Shown here one piece after another: positions 36,275 through 44,295 of a stretch of 64,000 nt of DNA. This stretch comes from Butyrivibrio sp. XPD2006 (GTDB lineage: Bacteria > Bacillota > Clostridia > Lachnospirales > Lachnospiraceae). The position numbers and the translations under genes were made by a program. The stretch covers positions 62,001 through 126,000 of the forward strand of contig NZ_ATVT01000008.1 of assembly GCF_000420865.1 (NCBI RefSeq). The letters are read 5' to 3'. Numbering within the stretch: position 1 is the stretch's first letter; each line of letters begins with the position of its first letter. The notes below the pieces were generated by a model that ran no database searches, was not told where the DNA came from, and was given only the letters and a program-made list of their open reading frames with translations.

Positions 36275-37288
36275 ATGAAACTTGTCTCCATAATAATTCC
36301 GGCCTATAACTGTGAACATGATATAAGGCGATGTATTGATTCATTATTAAAGCAAACATATAAAAACATTAATATTACGATCTATGATGACGGTTCAACA
36401 GATGAAACAGCACAAATATGCAAAAATCTTGCAGAGAAACACAGTGAAGTATCTTTTGAATCAGTTGAACACCGTGGAGTGGCTGATGTAAGAACCTATG
36501 GCCTAAAAAGGGCAAAAGGCGAATATGTGATGTTTGTAGATTCGGATGATTACGTTCGCAAAACTTATGTAGAAAAGATGGTTTCAGCCATTGAGCAGGA
36601 TCCTTATTGTGATATGGCAATATGCAGTTATGAAAGAGTTATAAAGGGTGGCAACTATCCAATAATAGATCTTTTAAAACCGGGAATCATAACAAGAGAC
36701 CAATATCTTATTGATACGCTCGAAGACCCCGGGCATCATTACTTTGGTGTATTGTGGAATAAGATATTTAAGAGAGATATTATCATTGATAATGGAATAG
36801 AGTTTCAAAGAGATATTTCACTGGGTGAAGATTTTGTATTTTCTTTGAGCTACCTGAAGCATTCAAGAAAAGTTAATGTCATAAATGACAGGCTATACTT
36901 TTATTGTTATCAGACAAGAGATACATTATCAAGGATTCAGGAAAAAGAGATTTCGGATTGCCATAATGAACTTATTAACAGAAACAAAATTTTTAAGAAT
37001 TATGTTTCTGTTATGAAATCATCAGGCCTTTATAACACATATAAAAAGAAAATATATGACTATTGGATCGTTTTTTTGATAAGACAGAAGTATTCTTTAA
37101 TAACAGAGTACCGATGGAATATTGAAAACAAGAGACTATGGGAGAAAGAGATAGTAGATGAATACTTTATAAAAAAAGCAATTTCCAATTATGGACAAAA
37201 GGAAATTGCTTTGAGATTTGCTAAGTATTCTATAACGCAGACGTTCAAGAATATTGCTAAGAAATTGGTTTTATTCTTCAGGATTTGA
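36275..37288 (+). CDS. Glycosyltransferase family 2 in the lasso locus (2)
   Basis: GT2 motifs are VSIIIPAYNCEHDIRRCIDS, ITIYDDGSTDETAQ, GVADVRTYGLKRAKG and MFVDSDDYVRKTY, then GVLWNKIFKRDIII and LGEDFVF. It lies 24 bases downstream of nucleotidyltransferase 2, in the same orientation and likely the same transcript. That coupling makes a peptide-tailoring role more likely than for the GT2 at 28826. Its end overlaps the convergent histidine kinase gene by 11 bases. Confidence 0.83.
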   Translation: MKLVSIIIPAYNCEHDIRRCIDSLLKQTYKNINITIYDDGSTDETAQICKNLAEKHSEVSFESVEHRGVADVRTYGLKRAKGEYVMFVDSDDYVRKTYVEKMVSAIEQDPYCDMAICSYERVIKGGNYPIIDLLKPGIITRDQYLIDTLEDPGHHYFGVLWNKIFKRDIIIDNGIEFQRDISLGEDFVFSLSYLKHSRKVNVINDRLYFYCYQTRDTLSRIQEKEISDCHNELINRNKIFKNYVSVMKSSGLYNTYKKKIYDYWIVFLIRQKYSLITEYRWNIENKRLWEKEIVDEYFIKKAISNYGQKEIALRFAKYSITQTFKNIAKKLVLFFRI

Positions 37289-38084
37289 AAATGGGAAGCG
37301 TAATGGTAAAACAGGTGCCATGATTGCTTCCTGTTTTTGAATCACAGGAGATGGTTCCGTTATGTATTTCAACTATGCGCTTGCAGATTGAAAGCCCGAG
37401 TCCTGCCCCTGTCTTGTCATCAGGTGTTCTGGATGTATCACCGGTAAATGATCTTTCAAAAATCCGGGCTAAATTGGTGGGATCTATACCTGAGCCATTG
37501 TCTATAACAGAAATAAAAACTTTATCAGCCGGATTGTTTGTTGTGGCTTTAAGAGTTATACATCCATCGCTTTCAAGATATCTGAATGCGTTATCAAAAA
37601 GATTGTTTAAGACTCTTTCAAAATAATTGGGATCTATATTTATCATATGATTAAAATCCAGCGGCACATCAAGTTTCAGGCTGATGTTTTTAAATTTTGA
37701 ATCAGCTTGAGCTGTAAAAAAGAAATCTTCAAGATAGTTTCCGCAAGGAATCAAAACGGGTTTTATGATGTCGCTGTTGGTATCGAGCTTGGTCAGAAAA
37801 AAAACTTCATTGATCATATAATCAAGAGAAGCAGCTTTTTTATAAATCAATTTATATAGTTTATCAGTTTCTGAAGGATCAATATTTGGTGTACTTTGAA
37901 GGTATTCAATTGCAGTTTTTATTGCAGCAATTGGAGAGCGAAGATCATGAGAAATATTAGAAAAGAATTCGCTTTGCCTTTTGTTAATATCATCCAACTT
38001 CAAATTGGATTCATATAGTCCTTTCGAAAGTTCCTCTATAGAAAGAGAGGGTGCATCATATGGCTTTTTATTTTGTTTTTGCAT
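37278..38084 (-). CDS. Soluble sensor histidine kinase
   Basis: The 268-residue kinase has the H-box FFSNISHDLRSPIAAI (HisKA, His near residue 46) and HATPase motifs: NLFDNAFRY (N), VIDNGSGI (G1) and GAGLGLSICKRIVE (G2). The N-terminus is only about 38 residues, helical, and without transmembrane helices or a recognisable sensor domain, so input must come from a partner or through the coiled coil. It lies 9 bases downstream of the response regulator gene on the minus strand. Confidence 0.85.
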   Translation of the reverse strand: MQKQNKKPYDAPSLSIEELSKGLYESNLKLDDINKRQSEFFSNISHDLRSPIAAIKTAIEYLQSTPNIDPSETDKLYKLIYKKAASLDYMINEVFFLTKLDTNSDIIKPVLIPCGNYLEDFFFTAQADSKFKNISLKLDVPLDFNHMINIDPNYFERVLNNLFDNAFRYLESDGCITLKATTNNPADKVFISVIDNGSGIDPTNLARIFERSFTGDTSRTPDDKTGAGLGLSICKRIVEIHNGTISCDSKTGSNHGTCFTITLPIFKS

Positions 38085-38093
38085 ATTTGTATC

Positions 38094-38774
38094 CTATCTT
38101 GGAATAATAAATTTATAGCCTTTACCGTATGCTGTCTCGATACAGTTCATAAGACCGTTATAGCTTTCAATTTTTTTTCGGAGGCGACTTGCTAAAACCA
38201 TTATTGTTCTGCGATCACTTTCCTGGAATATGCCCCATATCTGTTTGCCGATATCTTCAAATGTGATTATGACTCCCGGATTTTGAACGAGCAACAGAAG
38301 CAGTTCATATTCTCTGTTAGAAAGTATGATTTCTGAGTCGCCATTATAAAGAACCTTATGGTCCAGAAGCTTGATTTGAAGAGGGGGATATGTTATCGTA
38401 TTAGCTGTTTTTGAGAGATTTTTCTTTTTGATCTGGAGTTTGATTCTTGCAGATAATTCTTTTAGGCTATATGGTTTTATCATGTAGTCGTCTGCTCCGG
38501 ACATAAGGCCTTCAACTCGATCATCTTCTGATGCCAGACCTGATAACAGAATAATTGGGGCATCAGTTATTCTCTTAAAAGAATTGATAGATGTTAGACC
38601 ATCAGTCCCGGGCATCATGATATCCAACACAATACAATCAGGATTGATTTTTTTCAGGGAAGAAAAAGCACTATCGGCAGACAAAAAGGTATATACTGTA
38701 TAACCTTCATCAGATAAGTATTTTTTATTTATATCAATAATATCTTTATCATCGTCAATTAGCATCAGAATCAT
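38094..38774 (-). CDS. OmpR/PhoB-family response regulator
   Basis: The 226-residue protein has a receiver domain with acidic pocket D7-D9, phospho-acceptor Asp51 in CIVLDIMMPG, and Lys in MIKPYS, followed by a winged-helix domain (LSNREYELLLLLVQNPG and TIMVLASRLRKKIE). It is transcribed with the histidine kinase away from the gene at 38836. The shared 61-base gap could carry its own binding site, so control of the exporter/second precursor genes is a reasonable inference. Confidence 0.87.
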   Translation of the reverse strand: MILMLIDDDKDIIDINKKYLSDEGYTVYTFLSADSAFSSLKKINPDCIVLDIMMPGTDGLTSINSFKRITDAPIILLSGLASEDDRVEGLMSGADDYMIKPYSLKELSARIKLQIKKKNLSKTANTITYPPLQIKLLDHKVLYNGDSEIILSNREYELLLLLVQNPGVIITFEDIGKQIWGIFQESDRRTIMVLASRLRKKIESYNGLMNCIETAYGKGYKFIIPR

Positions 38775-38835
38775 ATTTAACCTCGTGGCAAATGTGCCTT
38801 TTGTAAATTATATAATATTTTTCGGGGGAATTAAA

Positions 38836-39903
38836 ATGGAATTATCAAAGGAAGAACTTATTAGGGCGGCGAATAAGGCTGAAGCAAATTTTAGGATTAT
38901 GTGGTCTCTTTTTTCGGAAGAAGGACGTGGGAAAGCTCTTGCAGGAAGCGAGGAAGTTCCTGAAAGTGTATGCAGAGCTGTTAGAGAATCTTATCTGGTA
39001 GAATCAAATCCTGAATATGAACTTGAAGTGCCATTGATAGGTGATCCGTACGTTGATCTGACAGTTGCGTATTATCCTTATGGGACTCCTAAAAATATTA
39101 CAATTGTAGGCGAGAATCTTCATGAGAAAAAGAAAGTATTTGAATACTGCGCTGAAATTTATGCCAATGAAGATGAGGGAAATGGAATCTGTTTTGAGTA
39201 TGATACTTCTTCAGGACAGATCAACGATCCAGCATTTGGATTTATTCCATATGATGAAAGAAAACTCTCTTCAGTTCCTCATGAGAAGCGAATAACGGAT
39301 CTGCTTACAATGCTTTGTCAAGAATATAGAATAGATCAGGCATTGAAAACCTATTCTGAAGCGCCAAAATATTGGATTCCATTTTACCAAGGAGTTGCGC
39401 AATCAAGGCCTGAAGCACCACTTCGTGTTGTTTGGCTCTGGAATCAAGAATGCAAAGATATATATATGCAAAACCCTGAACAGCTGAAAAAAGATTTTGA
39501 ATCTATGGGGATTGTGCATAATAGGAAAATGATTGAAGATTTCTTGGTAATTCTTAGTGGACAGGGTAAGATGGAATTTCAGCTGGATGTCTACCAGGAT
39601 GGACGAATAGGTTCAGGCGTGGGACTTGGAATCTTTATAGATACTGTCGAAGACGCAACTGATAGAAATGAGGCAGTGGAATACTATTCACAATTGGCTA
39701 AAAAATGGGGAGTTGCTGATGACAGGTACAAGTATCTTCTTCCAAGAATCAGAAAAAGAAAACTTCAGTACTACGATGAAATGAAAGGTATTTCTCATAA
39801 AAATATTACGGCAGGTCTTTTTAATATCAAGTTTAAATGGAAAAAAGGCCAGATGATGCCATTAAAGGCATATTTGTTTCTCAGAAGCCACATAACTGAT
39901 TAA
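38836..39903 (+). CDS. Unrecognised 355-residue protein of the RiPP locus
   Basis: No family is recognised. The protein is soluble, with no signal peptide or membrane segment, acidic in the first half (IYANEDEGNGICFEYD) and basic near the end (LLPRIRKRKLQYYDEMK, then NIKFKWKKGQMMPLKAYLFL). The start at 38836 is chosen because GGGGGAA lies 7 bases upstream; an in-frame ATG at 38785 is less likely. It lies 12 bases upstream of the exporter gene, so it probably belongs to peptide modification or export. A peptide-modifying enzyme is possible but not shown. Confidence 0.7.
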   Translation: MELSKEELIRAANKAEANFRIMWSLFSEEGRGKALAGSEEVPESVCRAVRESYLVESNPEYELEVPLIGDPYVDLTVAYYPYGTPKNITIVGENLHEKKKVFEYCAEIYANEDEGNGICFEYDTSSGQINDPAFGFIPYDERKLSSVPHEKRITDLLTMLCQEYRIDQALKTYSEAPKYWIPFYQGVAQSRPEAPLRVVWLWNQECKDIYMQNPEQLKKDFESMGIVHNRKMIEDFLVILSGQGKMEFQLDVYQDGRIGSGVGLGIFIDTVEDATDRNEAVEYYSQLAKKWGVADDRYKYLLPRIRKRKLQYYDEMKGISHKNITAGLFNIKFKWKKGQMMPLKAYLFLRSHITD

Positions 39904-39915
39904 AAGGTAAATAAA

Positions 39916-41618
39916 ATGAACAAATTGAAAAGATATATTAGAAAATACAAGCAGGATAAAGACCAGGGAAGGGATTATTTCAAATGGCTCTTTTCTTACA
40001 CAAAACCTTATCTTGGACGGATTATTTTTTTAATGATCATTGGTGTTGGCTCAACTTATGTTGGTATTGCTTATTCTGTAGCATCAAAGCAAATAATAGA
40101 TCAGGCGGGAAATGGACACATTACAAAGCTTGCTATAGTTTTGTTTATGATGCTTATGATTTTGATGCTTGTAAGCAAACCAATTATCGATCTTTTTACA
40201 GCAATGCTTTATGAGAAGTATACATTTGGTATCAGAAAACAGGTTTATGACAAGATAATTCGGTCAACGTGGATTGGAACACAGAAATTCCATACCGGAG
40301 ATATGATGACAAGGATGACATCAGATGCAGGAAATATTGCTAATGGAATGATTGGTGTTATTCCAAATATTATTGTGCTATTTATTCAGCTGATTATGGT
40401 TTTTGTAATTTTGTATATGAATTCACCGGTTCTTGCTATTGTTGCACTTTTTCTTACACCAATAGGTGTCATTGCGGCATATATACTTGGAAGAAAGCTA
40501 AAAAGATATCAGATAAAGGTTCAGGAATCTGAAACGGCATATAGATCATTTATTCAAGAGAGTCTTGCAAATATTCTGATAGTTAAAGCTTTTTCAAGCG
40601 AAAACAGGTTTTCTGAAGAACTAGTAGGGCTTAGAGAAAACAGGTTTTATTGGGTGTGGAAAAAAAATATGCTGTCATCAGCTTCTAATTTTGCTATGAA
40701 CGGTACATTTCAGCTTGGATATATGTTTGCTTTCATTTATGTTGCACAACAGATAGCTGAAGGCAAGATTACATTTGGTACAATGACACTTTTTTAACTC
40801 TATTTGGCAGAGTTCAGGCACCAATAGCTGAATTGGCACAGCAACTTCCTGGAGTTGTTTCAATTTTTGCTTCCGCAGGAAGAGTTATGGATATTCAGGA
40901 CATTCCTCTTGAAGAGTGCATTGAAGATCGAAATATCAAGGGTAACATAGGGGTATCAGTTAAAAATCTTTCCTTTGCCTATGACAGGGATAATATTTTC
41001 AATAATATAAATTTTGAGATCAAGCCAGGTGAATTTGTCGGAATCATGGGAAAATCCGGCATTGGGAAGACAACGCTCATTAGACTGCTAATGAACTTTA
41101 TTACCCCTTCAACAGGAAGCATAAATTATTATGACAATCATGGAAATGAAATGCAACTTAGTGGTACAGTCAGAGAGTATATATCGTATGTGCCACAAGG
41201 AAATACTCTTTTCTCAGGAACGATCAGAAAGAATATTCTGATAGGCAAAGAAGATGCGACAGATGAAGAAATCTGGGATGCTCTGGATAAGGCTGTATGT
41301 AAAGATTTTGTAGAGCTTCTGCCAGAGGGACTTGATACTGTCATTGGAGAAAAGGGAATGGGACTCTCTGAAGGACAGGCTCAGCGATTGGGGCTTGCCA
41401 GAGCACTCATCAGAAAATCTGATTTTATTATTCTTGACGAGGCAACTTCTGCTCTTGATGAAAGTACAGAAGGCTTGCTTCTTGAACATCTTTCTGACAT
41501 GACTCCGAGGCCGACATGTATATTGATAACCCATAGGAAGAGCGTATTAAATTATTGTAACAGAGAATTTGTTTTAGAAGGTGGAAATCTAAATGTCAGA
41601 AGCATTGGTCAAGTTTAA
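39916..41618 (+). pseudogene. Peptide-exporting ABC transporter (D protein), broken by a one-base frameshift
   Basis: The first frame (39916-40797) encodes 293 residues of an exporter membrane domain, ending after TFGTMTLF at a TAA. From 40794 the adjacent frame continues LTLFGRVQAPIAELAQQLPG and a full ATPase domain: GIMGKSGIGKTTLI (Walker A), LSEGQAQRLGLARAL (signature), FIILDEATSALD (Walker B) and ITHRK (H-loop). The break is at six T (40790-40795). A seventh T would restore one protein of about 567 residues. It could be a mutation, a sequencing error or slippage. The likely role is export of the RiPP product. Confidence 0.82.
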
Positions 41619-42495
41619 AATAGCTGAGTTTGTGATTGAATATCACGGCAGAAAAGAATACCTTCATGATCGATTTAATGATTTCCTGTATGAAGGTGAA
41701 GGAGCCAGTGACATTACTGTCGAGATAATTGAAAAGAAACCTGTATTTCTTAGATATTTGATTGATAAAGGTAAAAAAATTGGAACTTTTTCTCTCTATG
41801 AGGACGGTGATACCCTAATTCAGTATTATCCGAGGCGCATACATATGTTCGTGTGGCAGATGAAGGGGAAGAATAACTATCGTGATACTCAAATTTTTGT
41901 TTGCGATAATCCTAAAAATTTTTTTGTGAGATGTATTGGTCAACAAAAATATTATCACTGGATGCAGCAAAATATTTTTAGTGCATTGCAGGAAGTTTTT
42001 TACAACAGAATTCTTTTTGAAGGTGCAATGTCAATACATTCAGCCAGCGTGATTTATAATGACAAGGCAATTGTTTTTTCTGCTTCATCGGGAACCGGGA
42101 AGAGTACGCAGGCGGGACTCTGGATGCAGGAACTTGGATGCGAGATGCTTGATGGCGATGTAACAGTTTGCAGAGAACAAGATGGTAAACTATATGTTTA
42201 TGGACTGCCATGGTGTGGCTCTTCTGGTAAATACCTTAACAGAAAAGTTGAGCTAGGTGCAATTGTATTTTTGAAGCAGGCAAAAGAGAATTCTGTTAGG
42301 GTTCCTAATATTAGAGAAAAAATAAGTTATGTCTATTCTTCAACTTTTTCGGAATCATTAAATAATGATATGGCGCAGAGAATAGCCGGAGTGACACAGA
42401 AAATAATTGAAAAAGCACGTATTTATGAGTTTTCATGTAATATGGAAACTGATGCGGTTAGAATTTTAAAAAACGTTATTGATAATGGCATGTAA
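41593..42495 (+). CDS. HPr-kinase-like protein (2)
   Basis: The 300-residue protein has SIHSASVIYNDKAIVF followed by Walker A SASSGTGKST (Lys170) and an LDGDV acidic motif (Asp187, Asp189), as in HPr kinase-related proteins. It is only distantly similar to the kinase at 29938. GAAGGTGGAAATCTA precedes the ATG, and it overlaps the exporter by 26 bases. It sits directly upstream of the second precursor-like gene, mirroring the first kinase next to the first precursor, so it probably modifies that peptide. Confidence 0.78.
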   Translation: MSEALVKFKIAEFVIEYHGRKEYLHDRFNDFLYEGEGASDITVEIIEKKPVFLRYLIDKGKKIGTFSLYEDGDTLIQYYPRRIHMFVWQMKGKNNYRDTQIFVCDNPKNFFVRCIGQQKYYHWMQQNIFSALQEVFYNRILFEGAMSIHSASVIYNDKAIVFSASSGTGKSTQAGLWMQELGCEMLDGDVTVCREQDGKLYVYGLPWCGSSGKYLNRKVELGAIVFLKQAKENSVRVPNIREKISYVYSSTFSESLNNDMAQRIAGVTQKIIEKARIYEFSCNMETDAVRILKNVIDNGM

Positions 42496-42532
42496 GGGGA
42501 ACTGATTTATTAAAAAAGTATTAAATTTTGCC

Positions 42533-42561
42533 TTGAAAACTTGAAATTTTATTGCTAATAT
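42533..42561 (+). promoter_or_regulatory. Promoter of second precursor gene
   Basis: TTGAAA (42533-42538), a 17-base spacer and TAATAT (42556-42561) with an extended TGC just before. It lies 46 bases upstream of the ATG at 42607 and would give the peptide its own strong transcription. Confidence 0.65.
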
Positions 42562-42606
42562 AGTAAACGGTTATAGATAAAAGTTTCACGAAAGGGGAGA
42601 GTGAGT

Positions 42607-42810
42607 ATGAAGAAAGCTTATGTCGCACCTAAGCTAAATGCATCTATGAATGGTACCTTGGAGGGTGTTTATGCCTGCACAACCATCGAGAGTAATAAGG
42701 ACTATGAATGTGGTGGATACTTTATAAGCATTGGATGCGGATATGATCAGAGATATGATCAAGGATGTGGCGGCGGATACGGATATGGACGTGGTCGCAG
42801 ACATCACTAA
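42607..42810 (+). CDS. Candidate RiPP precursor, 67 residues, Cys/Gly/Tyr-rich
   Basis: The peptide starts MKKAYVAPKLNASMNGTLEG; YxxPxL at residues 5-10 is the leader element bound by PqqD-like lasso B1 proteins. Cys24, 35, 44 and 54 are spaced 9-11 apart, and the end (GCGGGYGYGRGRRHH) is Gly/Tyr/Arg/His-rich. Thr17, Gly20 and Glu28 lie at the same positions as Thr17, Gly20 and Asp28 of the lasso precursor. It is flanked by a kinase-like gene and PqqD-like and protease genes. GGGGAGA precedes both a GTG at 42601 and the ATG; ATG 42607 is preferred. Product type unknown. Confidence 0.75.
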   Translation: MKKAYVAPKLNASMNGTLEGVYACTTIESNKDYECGGYFISIGCGYDQRYDQGCGGGYGYGRGRRHH

Positions 42811-42849
42811 TTCTACGGATGATTAAAATATAAGTAGAAGTACAGTGCG

Positions 42850-42877
42850 ACATGGTGGCAGACAACTGTCACCATGT
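42850..42877 (+). promoter_or_regulatory. Hairpin after second precursor gene, no T tract
   Basis: Arm 42850-42861 pairs with 42866-42877 (12 bp, one G-T) around the loop ACAA. No T run follows, so this is more likely an mRNA-stabilising or partial-attenuation hairpin than a full terminator. It lies between the precursor and the PqqD-like gene. Confidence 0.6.
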
Positions 42878-42908
42878 ATTGCATTAAGGGAGATTTGAAG
42901 GGGTTTTT

Positions 42909-43178
42909 ATGAGATTTAATTCAGAATTTTCAGTATGTGAAGTATCTGGTCAGCCATTTCTTGTACCCACAGGATCCAAAACTATGGAAGTAAACAAAAT
43001 GATGGATCTAAATGATACAGCACTTTTTATAATCAACGCATTAAAGGAAAAAGAGCAGTCATTTGATGAACTTTTGGTAGCTATGATGAATGAGTATGAA
43101 GTAGATATGCAGACTGCATCTTCAGATCTAAGTGAATTCATCGAAGTCGCTAAGAGGGCGGGAGTAATTATATCATGA
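42909..43178 (+). CDS. PqqD-like protein (2)
   Basis: The 89-residue protein has a short beta-rich N-terminus and the PqqD-type helical part (MMDLNDTALFIINALKEKEQ, then FDELLVAMMNEYEVD and a final helix). It is a likely RiPP recognition element for the peptide at 42607, whose leader has the YxxPxL element. GAAGGGG lies just upstream of the ATG. Its stop overlaps the protease gene start by four bases, so recognition protein and protease are co-translated, as B1 and B2 often are in lasso loci. Confidence 0.8.
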   Translation: MRFNSEFSVCEVSGQPFLVPTGSKTMEVNKMMDLNDTALFIINALKEKEQSFDELLVAMMNEYEVDMQTASSDLSEFIEVAKRAGVIIS

Positions 43179-43642
43179 TGGAGCAGTCCGGAGATCACAC
43201 AAAGATGATCGCCACAGATAAATGGATACCAATTTATCTTGAAGGCCTAAAAGAGGGGCATAAAATTAAAATAAACCCTTTCGGCTTTAGCATGTATCCT
43301 TTGCTTGTAGGCAATAGGGACAGCCTTACTCTCGATAGCATAGACAGGCCTTTAAAAAGAGGTGATATATGTCTGTATCGAAGAGATGATGGCAAATATG
43401 TTACACATACGATTCATCACATTGATGAAAAGGGGACTTATTTTATCGGCGAGAGCCAGACAACTATAGAAGGACCACTTAGAAGAGATCAGATACTTGC
43501 TGTTGCGGAGAGTTTTGAAAGAAATGGCCGTGAATATTCATGCGACGGTTTAATATATAGGTTTTTTCATGAAGTTTGGATGATCCTAAGACCTTTCAGA
43601 AAACAGTTGATAAAAGCATATCGCTTTGTGAGACGGGGCTAA
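43175..43642 (+). CDS. Soluble S24/S26-type serine protease of the RiPP locus
   Basis: The 155-residue protein has the signal-peptidase/LexA-like fold signature INPFGFSMYPLL (Ser39), a KRGDICLYRR strand and VTHTIHHID (His78 as likely base, as in the Ser-His S26B type). There is no transmembrane anchor, unlike secretory signal peptidases. Being co-translated with a PqqD-like protein and just downstream of a precursor-like gene, it is a strong candidate leader protease, replacing the B2-type Cys protease for this peptide. A start at the ATG 43178 is also possible. Confidence 0.78.
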   Translation: MMEQSGDHTKMIATDKWIPIYLEGLKEGHKIKINPFGFSMYPLLVGNRDSLTLDSIDRPLKRGDICLYRRDDGKYVTHTIHHIDEKGTYFIGESQTTIEGPLRRDQILAVAESFERNGREYSCDGLIYRFFHEVWMILRPFRKQLIKAYRFVRRG

Positions 43643-43833
43643 TTGAGAAAAATAATTAAAAATCAATAGCCTTTTGAAAAAATTAATATAATTTACAAAA
43701 AATTTATATTTTATGATGGTTTTTATGATAGGCACTTTGCTACACTAAATATGTTTTTGAGGGGACGAAATTAAATTTCCTTGATTACGTAAAAGCGTGA
43801 AATAGTTTTGCGGTTTATTGTGGAGGTAGGGGA
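43643..43833. other. Intergenic junction between RiPP genes and EPS genes
   Basis: An AT-rich 191-base gap. It must hold the promoter for the Alg14-like gene, but no clean -35/-10 pair with good spacing could be assigned. A good ribosome binding site (GGAGGTAGGGG) lies just before 43834. No coding sequence is supported. Confidence 0.4.
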
Positions 43834-44295
43834 ATGAGAAAAGTACTTATGGTGGCTTCTTCCGGTGGTCACATGGAGGAGCTTACAAGACTGACAAATG
43901 TTATTGAGAAATATGACTGCTGCTGGGTCACAGAGAAAAATGATTTCCAGACATATGGTGATAATATTAAGATTGATTACTATATGCCTCAGGTTAACAG
44001 AAGAGAAATTTTCTTTATTTTTAAATTCATATATGTTACCTTAAAGGCATTACAGATTATTATAAAAGAGAAACCGGATTTTGTTGTATCTACAGGTGCA
44101 CTGATTTCTTATCCTTTCTGTAGAATTGCTAAATGGATGGGGAAAAAGGTTGTATTTATAGAATCATTTGCGAGAGTTAATGAGTTGTCTTTAACAGGCA
44201 GACTTCTTTACAATCACGTGAACAGATTTATTGTACAGTGGCCGGAGCTTTCAAGTGAGTATGACAAAGCTGTTGTCGGAGGCGGTATATTTTGA
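43834..44295 (+). CDS. Alg14/PssD-like glycosyltransferase subunit
   Basis: The 153-residue protein starts VLMVASSGGHMEELTRL, the GGH motif of Alg14/PssD, and has DFVVSTGALISYPF and a hydrophobic patch for membrane recruitment (IFFIFKFIYVTLKALQIII). Alg14-like subunits anchor the catalytic Alg13-like subunit and bind the lipid acceptor. It overlaps the Alg13-like gene by four bases. Together they add the second sugar to the undecaprenyl-diphosphate-sugar made by the enzyme at 44895. Confidence 0.87.
   Translation: MRKVLMVASSGGHMEELTRLTNVIEKYDCCWVTEKNDFQTYGDNIKIDYYMPQVNRREIFFIFKFIYVTLKALQIIIKEKPDFVVSTGALISYPFCRIAKWMGKKVVFIESFARVNELSLTGRLLYNHVNRFIVQWPELSSEYDKAVVGGGIF

Noticed and set aside
42601..42810. 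GTG start for the second precursor
   Set aside because: It is possible, but the ATG two codons later has suitable spacing from GGGGAGA and gives the usual MKK leader start.
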